Assembly (NCBI RefSeq): GCF_000007205.1
Contig: NC_005043.1
Coordinates: 868,001 to 932,000, forward strand
Reading direction: 5' to 3'
DNA: 64,000 nt
Source: Chlamydia pneumoniae TW-183
Lineage (GTDB): Bacteria > Chlamydiota > Chlamydiia > Chlamydiales > Chlamydiaceae
The first letter of the stretch is position 1; every line of letters begins with the position of its first letter. Under the pieces are notes generated by a model, which made no database searches, was not told the DNA's origin, and saw only the letters and a program-made list of their open reading frames with translations. Position numbers and translations under genes: made by a program. Shown here one piece after another: positions 26,496 through 35,872 of this stretch.

Positions 26496-27329
26496 GTGAG
26501 TCTATATCAAAAATGGTGGAACAGTCAGTTAAAGAAGAGCCTCTGCTATTCGACTGTTGCTGCTCTAATATTTATGATTCCTTCTCAAGAATCCTTTGCA
26601 GATAGTCTTATAGATTTAAATTTAGGTTTAGATCCTTCGGTCGAATGTCTGTCAGGAGATGGTGCATTTTCTGTTGGGTATTTTACTAAGGCGGGATCGA
26701 CTCCCGTAGAATATCAGCCGTTTAAATACGACGTATCTAAGAAGACATTCACAATCCTTTCCGTAGAAACGGCAAATCAGAGCGGCTATGCTTACGGAAT
26801 CTCCTACGATGGCACGATCACTGTAGGAACGTGTAGCCTAGGTGCAGGAAAATATAACGGCGCAAAATGGAGTGCGGATGGCACTTTAACACCCTTAACT
26901 GGAATCACGGGGGGGACGTCACATACGGAAGCGCGTGCGATTTCTAAGGATACTCAGGTGATCGAGGGTTTCTCATATGATGCTTCAGGGCAACCCAAGG
27001 CTGTGCAGTGGGCAAGCGGAGCGACTACAGTAACACAATTAGCAGATATTTCAGGAGGCTCTAGAAGCTCTTATGCGTATGCTATATCTGATGATGGCAC
27101 GATTATTGTTGGGTCTATGGAGAGCACGATAACAAGGAAAACTACAGCTGTAAAATGGGTAAATAATGTTCCTACGTATCTGGGAACCTTAGGAGGAGAT
27201 GCTTCTACAGGTCTTTATATTTCTGGAGACGGCACCGTGATTGTAGGTGCGGCAAATACAGCAACTGTAACCAATGGGAATCAGGAATCCCACGCCTATA
27301 TGTATAAAGATAACCAAATGAAAGATTGA
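26496..27329 (+). CDS. N-terminal fragment: signal peptide and five HAF repeats (Cpn0794-like)
   Basis: 277 residues, starting at a GTG with GGAGGG seven bases upstream. A signal peptide (STVAALIFMIPSQESFA) is followed by repeats 1-5, e.g. LSGDGAFSVG, ISYDGTITVG, ISDDGTIIVG and ISGDGTVIVG. The third copy (ISKDTQVIEG) is degenerate. It stops at the TGA. If translated alone, it would be a five-blade secreted fragment lacking any outer-membrane anchor, and probably unable to close a propeller. Confidence 0.75.
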   Translation: MSLYQKWWNSQLKKSLCYSTVAALIFMIPSQESFADSLIDLNLGLDPSVECLSGDGAFSVGYFTKAGSTPVEYQPFKYDVSKKTFTILSVETANQSGYAYGISYDGTITVGTCSLGAGKYNGAKWSADGTLTPLTGITGGTSHTEARAISKDTQVIEGFSYDASGQPKAVQWASGATTVTQLADISGGSRSSYAYAISDDGTIIVGSMESTITRKTTAVKWVNNVPTYLGTLGGDASTGLYISGDGTVIVGAANTATVTNGNQESHAYMYKDNQMKD

Positions 27330-27383
27330 GGAACTTTAGGAGGGGCGAATTCTTCAGCAACTGGAGTTTCTTCAGACGGTTCT

Positions 27384-28520
27384 GTGATTGTTGGTCAGGC
27401 GCAGACAGCCGATAAATCCGTGCATGCTTTTCAATACTATAATGGTGAGATGAAAGATTTGGGGACTCTTGGGGGTACCTCTTCTACAGCAAAAACAGTG
27501 TCCCCAGATGGTAAAGTGATCATGGGTAGATCACAAATTGCTGATGGCAGTTGGCACGCATTTATGTGTCATACGGATTTCTCCTCTAATAATGTACTCT
27601 TTGATCTCGATAATACGTATAAAACTCTAAGAGAAAATGGCCGTCAGCTAAATTCCATATTCAACCTACAAAATATGATGTTACAGAGAGCCTCAGATCA
27701 TGAGTTCACAGAGTTTGGAAGGAGTAACATCGCTCTTGGTGCCGGGCTTTATGTGAATGCCTTGCAGAATCTCCCTAGCAATTTAGCAGCACAATATTTT
27801 GGAATCGCATACAAAATACGTCCTAAATATCGTTTGGGGGTGTTTTTGGACCATAATTTCAGCTCCCACGTTCCTAATAATTTTAACGTAAGCCACAATA
27901 GACTCTGGATGGGAGCCTTTATTGGATGGCAGGATTCTGATGCTCTAGGATCTAGTGTCAAGGTGTCTTTCGGATATGGAAAACAAAAAGCCACGATTAC
28001 AAGAGAGCAATTAGAGAATACAGAAGCCGGGAGTGGGGAGAGCCATTTTGAAGGGGTCGCTGCTCAGATAGAAGGGCGGTATGGTAAGAGCCTCGGAGGA
28101 CATGTCAGGGTCCAGCCTTTCCTAGGACTGCAGTTTGTCCACATTACAAGGAAAGAATATACCGAAAATGCAGTGCAATTTCCTGTACACTATGATCCTA
28201 TAGACTATTCTACAGGTGTAGTGTATTTAGGAATTGGATCTCATATTGCACTTGTAGATTCTTTACATGTAGGCACACGCATGGGAATGGAGCAAAACTT
28301 TGCAGCCCATACGGACAGGTTCTCAGGATCTATAGCGTCTATTGGAAACTTTGTGTTTGAAAAGCTTGATGTGACTCACACAAGGGCATTTGCGGAAATG
28401 CGTGTCAACTATGAGCTTCCCTATCTACAGTCTCTGAATCTTATTCTACGAGTTAATCAACAGCCTCTACAAGGGGTTATGGGATTTTCCAGTGATCTTA
28501 GGTATGCCTTAGGATTCTAA
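27384..28520 (+). CDS. C-terminal fragment: two HAF repeats and autotransporter-like barrel (Cpn0795-like)
   Basis: The longest ORF after the TGA opens at an internal GTG (27384, the Val of 'SVIVG') with no ribosome site, so independent initiation is doubtful. Sense coding in fact resumes immediately after the stop at 27330. It holds HAF repeats 6 and 7 (HAFQYYNGEMKDLGTLGG), a helical linker at about 75-120, then about 270 residues of alternating aromatic strands ending RYALGF, the terminal Phe typical of outer-membrane barrels. Without the upstream part it lacks a signal peptide and would not reach the membrane. Confidence 0.7.
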   Translation: MIVGQAQTADKSVHAFQYYNGEMKDLGTLGGTSSTAKTVSPDGKVIMGRSQIADGSWHAFMCHTDFSSNNVLFDLDNTYKTLRENGRQLNSIFNLQNMMLQRASDHEFTEFGRSNIALGAGLYVNALQNLPSNLAAQYFGIAYKIRPKYRLGVFLDHNFSSHVPNNFNVSHNRLWMGAFIGWQDSDALGSSVKVSFGYGKQKATITREQLENTEAGSGESHFEGVAAQIEGRYGKSLGGHVRVQPFLGLQFVHITRKEYTENAVQFPVHYDPIDYSTGVVYLGIGSHIALVDSLHVGTRMGMEQNFAAHTDRFSGSIASIGNFVFEKLDVTHTRAFAEMRVNYELPYLQSLNLILRVNQQPLQGVMGFSSDLRYALGF

Positions 28521-28582
28521 AGAAGAAAATTTAATTTTCTTGCGAACATTTCTATCCATAGTTGATAGAGATAAACAGATAA

Positions 28583-28620
28583 AATATAGCTCAGAATATA
28601 ATCTGAGCTATATTCTTCTT
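28583..28620 (+). terminator. Terminator after the interrupted HAF gene
   Basis: AATATAGCTCAGA (28583-28595) and TCTGAGCTATATT (28602-28614) form a perfect 13-bp stem with a 6-nt loop, followed by CTTCTT. It isolates the next gene's promoter, which starts 3 bp later. Confidence 0.75.
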
Positions 28621-28622
28621 AC

Positions 28623-28651
28623 TTGCAGCCATGTCTGAATATGAGTATAGT
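28623..28651 (+). promoter_or_regulatory. Predicted promoter of the intact HAF autotransporter
   Basis: TTGCAG (28623-28628), a 17-bp spacer and TATAGT (28646-28651) lie 68 bp ahead of the ATG at 28719. The -35 hexamer coincides with the TTG that opens the longest frame, which argues that the TTG is not a start codon. Confidence 0.55.
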
Positions 28652-28718
28652 CAGAAATTCTGCATTGCCACTTCCGTGTTTAAGCAGATCCGAAACCTTT
28701 AAAAAAGTTAGGTCGCAT

Positions 28719-30665
28719 ATGAAATTTATGAAAGTCCTTACTCCATGGATTTATCGAAAAGATCTTTGGGTAACAGCATTCTTACTGACAGCAATTCCAG
28801 GATCTTTTGCACATACTCTTGTTGATATAGCAGGAGAACCTCGGCATGCTGCTCAAGCAACAGGAGTTTCTGGAGATGGTAAAATTGTTATAGGAATGAA
28901 AGTTCCGGATGATCCTTTTGCTATAACTGTAGGATTTCAATATATTGATGGGCATTTGCAACCCTTAGAGGCAGTACGTCCTCAATGCTCTGTATACCCT
29001 AATGGTATAACCCCGGACGGAACGGTTATTGTGGGTACAAACTATGCCATCGGGATGGGTAGTGTTGCTGTGAAATGGGTAAATGGCAAGGTTTCTGAAC
29101 TTCCCATGCTCCCTGACACCCTCGATTCTGTAGCATCGGCAGTTTCTGCAGATGGAAGAGTGATTGGAGGGAATAGAAATATAAATCTTGGCGCTTCTGT
29201 TGCTGTGAAATGGGAGGACGACGTGATTACACAACTTCCTTCTCTTCCTGATGCTATGAATGCTTGTGTTAACGGAATTTCTTCAGATGGTTCTATAATT
29301 GTAGGAACCATGGTAGACGTGTCATGGAGAAATACCGCAGTACAATGGATCGGGGATCAGCTCTCTGTTATTGGGACTTTAGGAGGAACTACTTCTGTTG
29401 CTAGTGCAATCTCAACAGATGGCACTGTGATTGTAGGAGGTTCTGAAAATGCAGATTCTCAGACTCATGCCTATGCTTATAAAAACGGTGTTATGAGCGA
29501 TATAGGGACCCTCGGAGGTTTTTATTCTTTAGCACATGCAGTATCTTCAGATGGTTCTGTGATTGTAGGAGTATCCACGAACTCTGAGCATAGATATCAT
29601 GCATTCCAATATGCTGATGGACAGATGGTAGATTTAGGAACTTTAGGAGGGCCTGAATCTTATGCTCAAGGTGTGTCTGGAGATGGAAAGGTAATTGTGG
29701 GTAGAGCACAAGTACCATCTGGAGATTGGCATGCGTTCCTATGTCCTTTCCAAGCTCCGAGCCCTGCTCCTGTCCATGGGGGAAGCACTGTCGTAACTAG
29801 CCAGAATCCACGTGGAATGGTAGATATCAATGCTACGTACTCCTCTTTGAAAAATAGCCAACAACAACTACAAAGATTGCTTATCCAGCATAGTGCAAAA
29901 GTTGAAAGTGTATCCTCAGGAGCACCATCTTTTACAAGTGTGAAAGGTGCGATCTCAAAACAGAGCCCTGCAGTGCAAAATGATGTACAGAAAGGGACGT
30001 TTTTAAGTTACCGTTCCCAAGTTCATGGAAACGTGCAGAATCAGCAATTGCTCACAGGAGCTTTTATGGACTGGAAACTCGCTTCAGCTCCTAAATGCGG
30101 CTTTAAAGTAGCTCTCCACTATGGCTCTCAAGATGCTCTCGTAGAACGTGCAGCTCTTCCTTACACAGAACAAGGCTTAGGAAGCAGTGTCTTGTCAGGT
30201 TTTGGAGGACAAGTTCAAGGACGCTATGACTTTAATTTAGGAGAAACTGTTGTTCTGCAACCCTTTATGGGCATTCAAGTTCTCCACCTAAGTAGAGAAG
30301 GGTATTCTGAGAAGAATGTTCGATTTCCTGTAAGCTATGATTCTGTAGCCTACTCAGCAGCTACTAGCTTTATGGGTGCGCATGTATTTGCCTCCCTAAG
30401 CCCTAAAATGAGTACAGCAGCAACTTTAGGTGTGGAGAGAGATCTGAATTCACATATAGATGAATTTAAGGGATCCGTCTCTGCTATGGGAAACTTTGTC
30501 TTGGAAAATTCTACAGTGAGTGTTTTAAGACCTTTTGCTTCTCTTGCTATGTACTATGACGTAAGACAACAGCAACTCGTGACGTTGTCAGTAGTTATGA
30601 ATCAACAACCCTTAACAGGCACACTAAGCTTAGTAAGCCAAAGTAGCTATAATCTTAGCTTCTAA
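28719..30665 (+). CDS. HAF-repeat secreted autotransporter-like protein (Cpn0796)
   Basis: 648 residues from the ATG at 28719, chosen because the upstream TTG falls in a promoter and because a signal sequence (about 18-35, WVTAFLLTAIPGSFAH) then sits correctly. Seven HAF repeats fill about 35-345, each built on an 'SxDGxxIVG' core followed by 'HAFxYxxGxMxDLGTLGG'. A Ser/Gln-rich linker at about 350-420 leads to a barrel of about 230 residues ending SYNLSF. By order this is Cpn0796, whose N-terminal part was reported to be released into the host cytoplasm by an autotransporter-like route. Host target unknown. Confidence 0.88.
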   Translation: MKFMKVLTPWIYRKDLWVTAFLLTAIPGSFAHTLVDIAGEPRHAAQATGVSGDGKIVIGMKVPDDPFAITVGFQYIDGHLQPLEAVRPQCSVYPNGITPDGTVIVGTNYAIGMGSVAVKWVNGKVSELPMLPDTLDSVASAVSADGRVIGGNRNINLGASVAVKWEDDVITQLPSLPDAMNACVNGISSDGSIIVGTMVDVSWRNTAVQWIGDQLSVIGTLGGTTSVASAISTDGTVIVGGSENADSQTHAYAYKNGVMSDIGTLGGFYSLAHAVSSDGSVIVGVSTNSEHRYHAFQYADGQMVDLGTLGGPESYAQGVSGDGKVIVGRAQVPSGDWHAFLCPFQAPSPAPVHGGSTVVTSQNPRGMVDINATYSSLKNSQQQLQRLLIQHSAKVESVSSGAPSFTSVKGAISKQSPAVQNDVQKGTFLSYRSQVHGNVQNQQLLTGAFMDWKLASAPKCGFKVALHYGSQDALVERAALPYTEQGLGSSVLSGFGGQVQGRYDFNLGETVVLQPFMGIQVLHLSREGYSEKNVRFPVSYDSVAYSAATSFMGAHVFASLSPKMSTAATLGVERDLNSHIDEFKGSVSAMGNFVLENSTVSVLRPFASLAMYYDVRQQQLVTLSVVMNQQPLTGTLSLVSQSSYNLSF

Positions 30666-30697
30666 GCTATTGTTCAATAAATAATCAGAACATGTGC

Positions 30698-30750
30698 AGT
30701 CCATAGTTGGAAATGCTGATTAAGTACCCAACTATGGACTCTTCTTTTTA
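30698..30750 (+). terminator. Terminator after Cpn0796-like gene
   Basis: AGTCCATAGTTGG (30698-30710) and CCAACTATGGACT (30728-30740) form a perfect 13-bp stem with a 17-nt loop, followed by CTTCTTTTTAG. Confidence 0.8.
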
Positions 30751-30825
30751 GTTTTAAAAATACACAGATACAACGTGTAGTGCCTTTAAAGGTTCAGAGA
30801 CTAATAAAAATATTTTTAATTTCTT

Positions 30826-30855
30826 CTGGCAATTCTTCCGCCATATCCTTATAAC
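30826..30855 (+). promoter_or_regulatory. Possible promoter of Cpn0797-like gene
   Basis: CTGGCA (30826-30831), an 18-bp spacer and TATAAC (30850-30855) lie 66 bp upstream of the ATG. The -35 match is only partial. Confidence 0.35.
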
Positions 30856-30921
30856 TATAAGCCGTTTAACTAAGTGTTGATTTTAACTTGGATCAACGTA
30901 CTTACAAAGTTAGGTTTAAAT

Positions 30922-32019
30922 ATGAGTAAGAAGATAAAGGTTCTAGGTCATTTGACGCTCTGCACTCTGTTTAGAGGAGTGCTGTGTGCAGCGGCCCTTT
31001 CCAACATAGGATATGCGAGTACTTCTCAGGAATCACCATATCAGAAGTCTATAGAAGACTGGAAAGGGTATACCTTTACAGATCTTGAGTTACTGAGTAA
31101 GGAAGGGTGGTCTGAAGCTCATGCAATTTCTGGAAATGGCAGTAGAATTGTAGGAGCTTCGGGAGCTGGCCAAGGTAGTGTGACTGCTGTCATATGGGAA
31201 AGTCACCTGATAAAACATCTCGGCACTTTAGGTGGCGAGGCTTCATCTGCAGAGGGAATTTCAAAGGATGGAGAGGTGGTCGTTGGGTGGTCAGATACTA
31301 GAGAGGGATATACTCATGCCTTTGTCTTCGACGGTAGAGATATGAAAGATCTCGGTACTCTAGGAGCTACCTATTCTGTAGCAAGGGGTGTTTCTGGAGA
31401 TGGTAGTATCATCGTAGGAGTCTCTGCAACTGCTCGTGGAGAGGATTACGGATGGCAAGTTGGTGTCAAGTGGGAAAAAGGGAAAATCAAACAATTGAAG
31501 TTGTTGCCTCAAGGTCTCTGGTCTGAGGCGAATGCAATCTCTGAGGATGGTACGGTGATTGTCGGGAGAGGGGAAATCTCTCGCAATCACATCGTTGCTG
31601 TAAAATGGAATAAAAATGCTGTGTATAGTTTGGGGACTCTCGGAGGTAGTGTCGCTTCAGCAGAGGCTATATCGGCAAATGGGAAAGTAATTGTAGGATG
31701 GTCCACGACTAATAATGGTGAGACTCATGCCTTTATGCACAAAGATGAGACAATGCACGATCTCGGCACTCTAGGAGGAGGTTTTTCTGTCGCAACTGGA
31801 GTTTCTGCTGATGGGAGAGCCATCGTAGGATTTTCAGCAGTGAAGACCGGAGAAATTCATGCTTTTTACTATGCAGAAGGAGAAATGGAGGATTTAACAA
31901 CTTTGGGAGGGGAAGAAGCTCGAGTGTTCGACATATCTAGCGAAGGAAACGATATCATTGGCTCTATAAAAACTGACGCTGGAGCTGAACGCGCCTATCT
32001 GTTCCATATACATAAATAA
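30922..32019 (+). CDS. Barrel-less HAF-repeat exported protein (Cpn0797-like)
   Basis: 365 residues from the ATG at 30922; the longer frame opens at a TTG 48 bp earlier without a ribosome site. The signal peptide-like N-terminus (LTLCTLFRGVLCAAALSNIG) is followed by exactly seven HAF repeats, from ISGNGSRIVG to ISSEGNDIIG, including several full HAFxYxxGxMxDLGTLGG units. The protein ends right after repeat 7 (AYLFHIHK), so the beta-barrel and linker of its upstream paralogue are absent. It would reach the periplasm by Sec; how, or whether, it leaves is unknown. A hairpin follows the gene. Confidence 0.82.
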   Translation: MSKKIKVLGHLTLCTLFRGVLCAAALSNIGYASTSQESPYQKSIEDWKGYTFTDLELLSKEGWSEAHAISGNGSRIVGASGAGQGSVTAVIWESHLIKHLGTLGGEASSAEGISKDGEVVVGWSDTREGYTHAFVFDGRDMKDLGTLGATYSVARGVSGDGSIIVGVSATARGEDYGWQVGVKWEKGKIKQLKLLPQGLWSEANAISEDGTVIVGRGEISRNHIVAVKWNKNAVYSLGTLGGSVASAEAISANGKVIVGWSTTNNGETHAFMHKDETMHDLGTLGGGFSVATGVSADGRAIVGFSAVKTGEIHAFYYAEGEMEDLTTLGGEEARVFDISSEGNDIIGSIKTDAGAERAYLFHIHK

Positions 32020-32059
32020 AAGCATCGTAGAGAAAAGATAAACGAAGTAAATCGTAAGC

Positions 32060-32094
32060 TTGGAATTCATGAAGTGATTCATAATTCCAATTTT
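32060..32094 (+). terminator. Probable terminator after Cpn0797-like gene
   Basis: TTGGAATT-C-ATGAA (32060-32073) and TTCAT-AATTCCAA (32078-32090) form a 13-bp stem with one bulged base and a GTGA loop, followed by TTTTC. Confidence 0.6.
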
Positions 32095-32099
32095 CATAC

Positions 32100-32128
32100 T
32101 TGTTGTCTTTTCTCTATGTAGATAAAGT
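32100..32128 (+). promoter_or_regulatory. Predicted promoter of Cpn0798-like gene
   Basis: TTGTTG (32100-32105), a 17-bp spacer and TAAAGT (32123-32128) lie 39 bp upstream of the ATG at 32168. Confidence 0.45.
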
Positions 32129-32167
32129 TAAGTGGTTTTTGAAATTATTTTTGTTGTTAGAGTCCCT

Positions 32168-33181
32168 ATGAAAAAGACATGTTGCCAAAATTACAGATCG
32201 ATAGGCGTTGTGTTCTCTGTGGTACTTTTCGTTCTTACAACACAGACGCTGTTTGCAGGACATTTTATTGATATTGGAACTTCTGGATTATATTCTTGGG
32301 CTCGAGGTGTATCTGGAGATGGCCGCGTTGTCGTAGGTTATGAAGGTGGCAATGCATTTAAATATGTTGATGGTGAGAAATTTCTGTTAGAAGGTTTGGT
32401 CCCGAGATCCGAGGCCTTGGTATTTAAAGCTTCTTATGATGGCTCTGTAATTATAGGAATCTCGGATCAAGATCCGTCTTGCCGCGCTGTGAAGTGGGTA
32501 AACGGTGCACTTGTTGATCTTGGAATATTTTCTGAGGGAATGCAATCTTTTGCAGAGGGTGTTTCCAGTGATGGAAAGACGATTGTAGGGTGCCTATATA
32601 GTGATGATACAGAGACAAACTTTGCTGTGAAGTGGGATGAAACAGGAATGGTTGTTCTCCCTAACTTACCAGAAGATCGACATTCTTGCGCTTGGGATGC
32701 CTCTGAAGGTGGCTCTGTGATTGTAGGGGACGCCATGGGTAGCGAGGAAATTGCCAAGGCAGTGTACTGGAAGGACGGTGAACAACATCTGCTTTCTAAT
32801 ATCCCAGGAGCTAAAAGATCGTCAGCACATGCAGTTTCTAAAGATGGATCTTTTATCGTAGGCGAGTTCATCAGTGAAGAAAATGAAGTTCATGCCTTTG
32901 TTTATCACAACGGTGTTATCAAAGATATCGGGACTTTAGGAGGAGATTACTCTGTAGCAACTGGAGTTTCTAGGGATGGTAAGGTCATCGTGGGTCATTC
33001 TACAAGAACAGATGGTGAATACCGTGCATTTAAATATGTGGATGGAAGAATGATAGATTTGGGGACTTTAGGAGGTTCAGCATCTTTTGCTTTTGGTGTT
33101 TCTGACGATGGCAAAACAATCGTAGGAAAATTTGAAACAGAGCTAGGAGAATGTCATGCCTTTATCTACCTTGATGATTAG
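32168..33181 (+). CDS. Barrel-less HAF-repeat exported protein (Cpn0798-like)
   Basis: 337 residues from the ATG at 32168; the longer frame begins 36 bp earlier within the likely transcript start region and would spoil the signal peptide. A textbook signal sequence (SIGVVFSVVLFVLTTQTLFA) is followed by seven HAF repeats: VSGDGRVVVG, ASYDGSVIIG, VSSDGKTIVG, ASEGGSVIVG, VSKDGSFIVG, VSRDGKVIVG and VSDDGKTIVG. The chain stops just after the last HAF unit. No barrel and no membrane anchor. The blade order (strand 'DIGTSG' first, 'HAFIYLDD' last) suggests the ends meet within one blade to close the ring. It faces the inverted Cpn0799-like gene across 77 bp. Confidence 0.82.
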   Translation: MKKTCCQNYRSIGVVFSVVLFVLTTQTLFAGHFIDIGTSGLYSWARGVSGDGRVVVGYEGGNAFKYVDGEKFLLEGLVPRSEALVFKASYDGSVIIGISDQDPSCRAVKWVNGALVDLGIFSEGMQSFAEGVSSDGKTIVGCLYSDDTETNFAVKWDETGMVVLPNLPEDRHSCAWDASEGGSVIVGDAMGSEEIAKAVYWKDGEQHLLSNIPGAKRSSAHAVSKDGSFIVGEFISEENEVHAFVYHNGVIKDIGTLGGDYSVATGVSRDGKVIVGHSTRTDGEYRAFKYVDGRMIDLGTLGGSASFAFGVSDDGKTIVGKFETELGECHAFIYLDD

Positions 33182-33258
33182 GGTTCTTATGGAAGTCGTC
33201 CTATACTCAGAAAATTGCTAACACATCAACGTAGATAAATGTAGATAACTGACGATTC

Positions 33259-34308
33259 TTATTCTGATTGGACTCCAACAATAATTTCTCCATCAATAGA
33301 AACAGCGTTTGCACAGGCTTCTTTCCAGCTATACTCTCCTAAGTCGATCATTCTTCCACCGACATATTTAAAGGCATGCAATTTCCCATTTGCTGTTGTG
33401 GACATACCGACAATAACTTTTCCAGTTGCAGAGACTCCCTTAGCTGCAGAATAAGATCCTCCGAGGGTGCCGAGGTCTGACATGACGCCATTCTTATGAC
33501 AGAAAGCATGGACCTCTCCATAATATGTTTCGGATCTCCCTACAATGACCTTGCCATTATTGGATACAGCTTTTGCAATGGCAGAATAGCCTCCTAAAGT
33601 TCCTAGATGTGTAATAGTGTTCCCTTCCCACTTTACAGCATAAAGAATTCCAGAGGCGTCTTGTACAGACCCTACAATTATAGATCCATTGGCAGATACA
33701 GAATTCGCTACAGATTTGACAGCCCAGCCTACTGGTAACACCTGAGCCTCGTGTCCCGTCCACTTCACAGCGAAAGTTCGCGACCAAGCATCCTTAGCAC
33801 TCCCTACAATAACAGAGCCATCAGAAGAAATTCCATACGCTTTAGATTGCACTGCCCATGTGGAAGGGAGCAAATACATTTCATTGTTTTTCCATGTGAC
33901 TGCGAAACTTTGAGAAAGCTCATTCTCGACAATCCCCGCGATTATAGACCCATCAGAGGAGATTCCTGTTGCTTTTGATTTTTTTACCCATGAGCTGGTA
34001 GGGAGTTCTTTGGTCCCCCAATAATTCCATCTTACTGCGTATGTTCGAGACCAAGTGTCTTTTATAAAGCCGACAGTTGTAGCACCAGTTCCTGAAACAG
34101 CTTTTGCAGAGGCTTTTTTATTTGATAATCTTGAGAGAGTTGTCTTTCCCCAATGATCCCATTTTACTGCGGATGAAGAATGGAAGTCATCTTCTGGTTT
34201 GTCTGTAATTACATAGCAATAACCAGATAGAGAATATAATGAAAATAGGACCATCCATAAGCTACTCTGAGATAGCATAGAACGTAAAATTTGTTTTATA
34301 GCTGCCAT
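33259..34308 (-). CDS. Barrel-less HAF-repeat exported protein, inverted copy (Cpn0799-like)
   Basis: 349 residues with an N-terminal hydrophobic segment (SLWMVLFSLYSLSGYCYV) that serves as a signal or anchor. It contains seven repeats, from VSGTGATTVG to VSIDGEIIVG. The register differs from its paralogues: the chain opens with an extra 'SAVKWDHWG' strand and ends on the IVG strand, so the ring would be closed by a differently split blade. Early repeats use a SRTxAVxW variant in place of HAFxY. It is the only member of the family on the minus strand. AGAGGA precedes the ATG, and a good promoter lies about 53 bp upstream. Confidence 0.82.
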   Translation of the reverse strand: MAAIKQILRSMLSQSSLWMVLFSLYSLSGYCYVITDKPEDDFHSSSAVKWDHWGKTTLSRLSNKKASAKAVSGTGATTVGFIKDTWSRTYAVRWNYWGTKELPTSSWVKKSKATGISSDGSIIAGIVENELSQSFAVTWKNNEMYLLPSTWAVQSKAYGISSDGSVIVGSAKDAWSRTFAVKWTGHEAQVLPVGWAVKSVANSVSANGSIIVGSVQDASGILYAVKWEGNTITHLGTLGGYSAIAKAVSNNGKVIVGRSETYYGEVHAFCHKNGVMSDLGTLGGSYSAAKGVSATGKVIVGMSTTANGKLHAFKYVGGRMIDLGEYSWKEACANAVSIDGEIIVGVQSE

Positions 34309-34360
34309 ATTTTCCTCTCGTTTTCAAGGTTTGCAAATGAATTTTTTTTTAATCCAAGAA

Positions 34361-34389
34361 ACTATACCAAGATATCAAAAGAGCTACAA
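34361..34389 (-). promoter_or_regulatory. Predicted promoter of Cpn0799-like gene
   Basis: On the minus strand: TTGTAG, a 17-bp spacer and TATAGT, ending 53 bp ahead of the ATG at 34308. The -10 is identical to that of the Cpn0796-like gene. Confidence 0.5.
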
Positions 34390-34567
34390 GCAAGATCCTA
34401 GGAGCGGTTTTTTAATGAAAATAGAATAAGAAAGGATTTATAGACGTGCTGATGAAGATGTCTTGAAAGAGGGAAATAAAGAACACATTGCAGATCAGAA
34501 AGATAAGGCCCATAGATCTGCGATGTATTCTTGATTTGGAGATAAGATAGAAATAGAGAAAATCCCT

Positions 34568-35872
<1,305 letters not shown>

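Larger units (their letters stand above)
26496..28520 (+). pseudogene. HAF-repeat autotransporter-like gene interrupted by in-frame TGA (Cpn0794+Cpn0795 together)
   Basis: The reading frame from 26496 to 28520 is continuous (674 sense codons) except for one TGA at 27327-27329, where the repeat motif reads MKD-stop-GTLGG. Every paralogue has Leu (TTA/TTG/CTC) there, so TTA-to-TGA is the likely lesion. The joined protein has a signal peptide, seven HAF repeats (five before and two after the stop) and a C-terminal beta-barrel ending in Phe, the same plan and length as the intact paralogue downstream. I infer one ancestral gene. Whether the stop is read through, fixed in the species, or strain-specific cannot be decided here. 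Confidence 0.8.

Noticed and set aside
27327-27329. TGA as a selenocysteine codon
   Set aside because: Paralogues have Leu, not Cys, at this site, no hairpin follows the codon, and nothing suggests selenocysteine machinery in chlamydiae.
28623-28718. TTG start giving a 680-residue Cpn0796-like protein
   Set aside because: The TTG is part of a TTGCAG-17-TATAGT promoter, and the extension would displace the signal peptide.
26496-33181. HAF tandem repeats as CRISPR or DNA-level satellite
   Set aside because: The periodicity is only at protein level; DNA copies differ widely and there are no spacers of fixed length.
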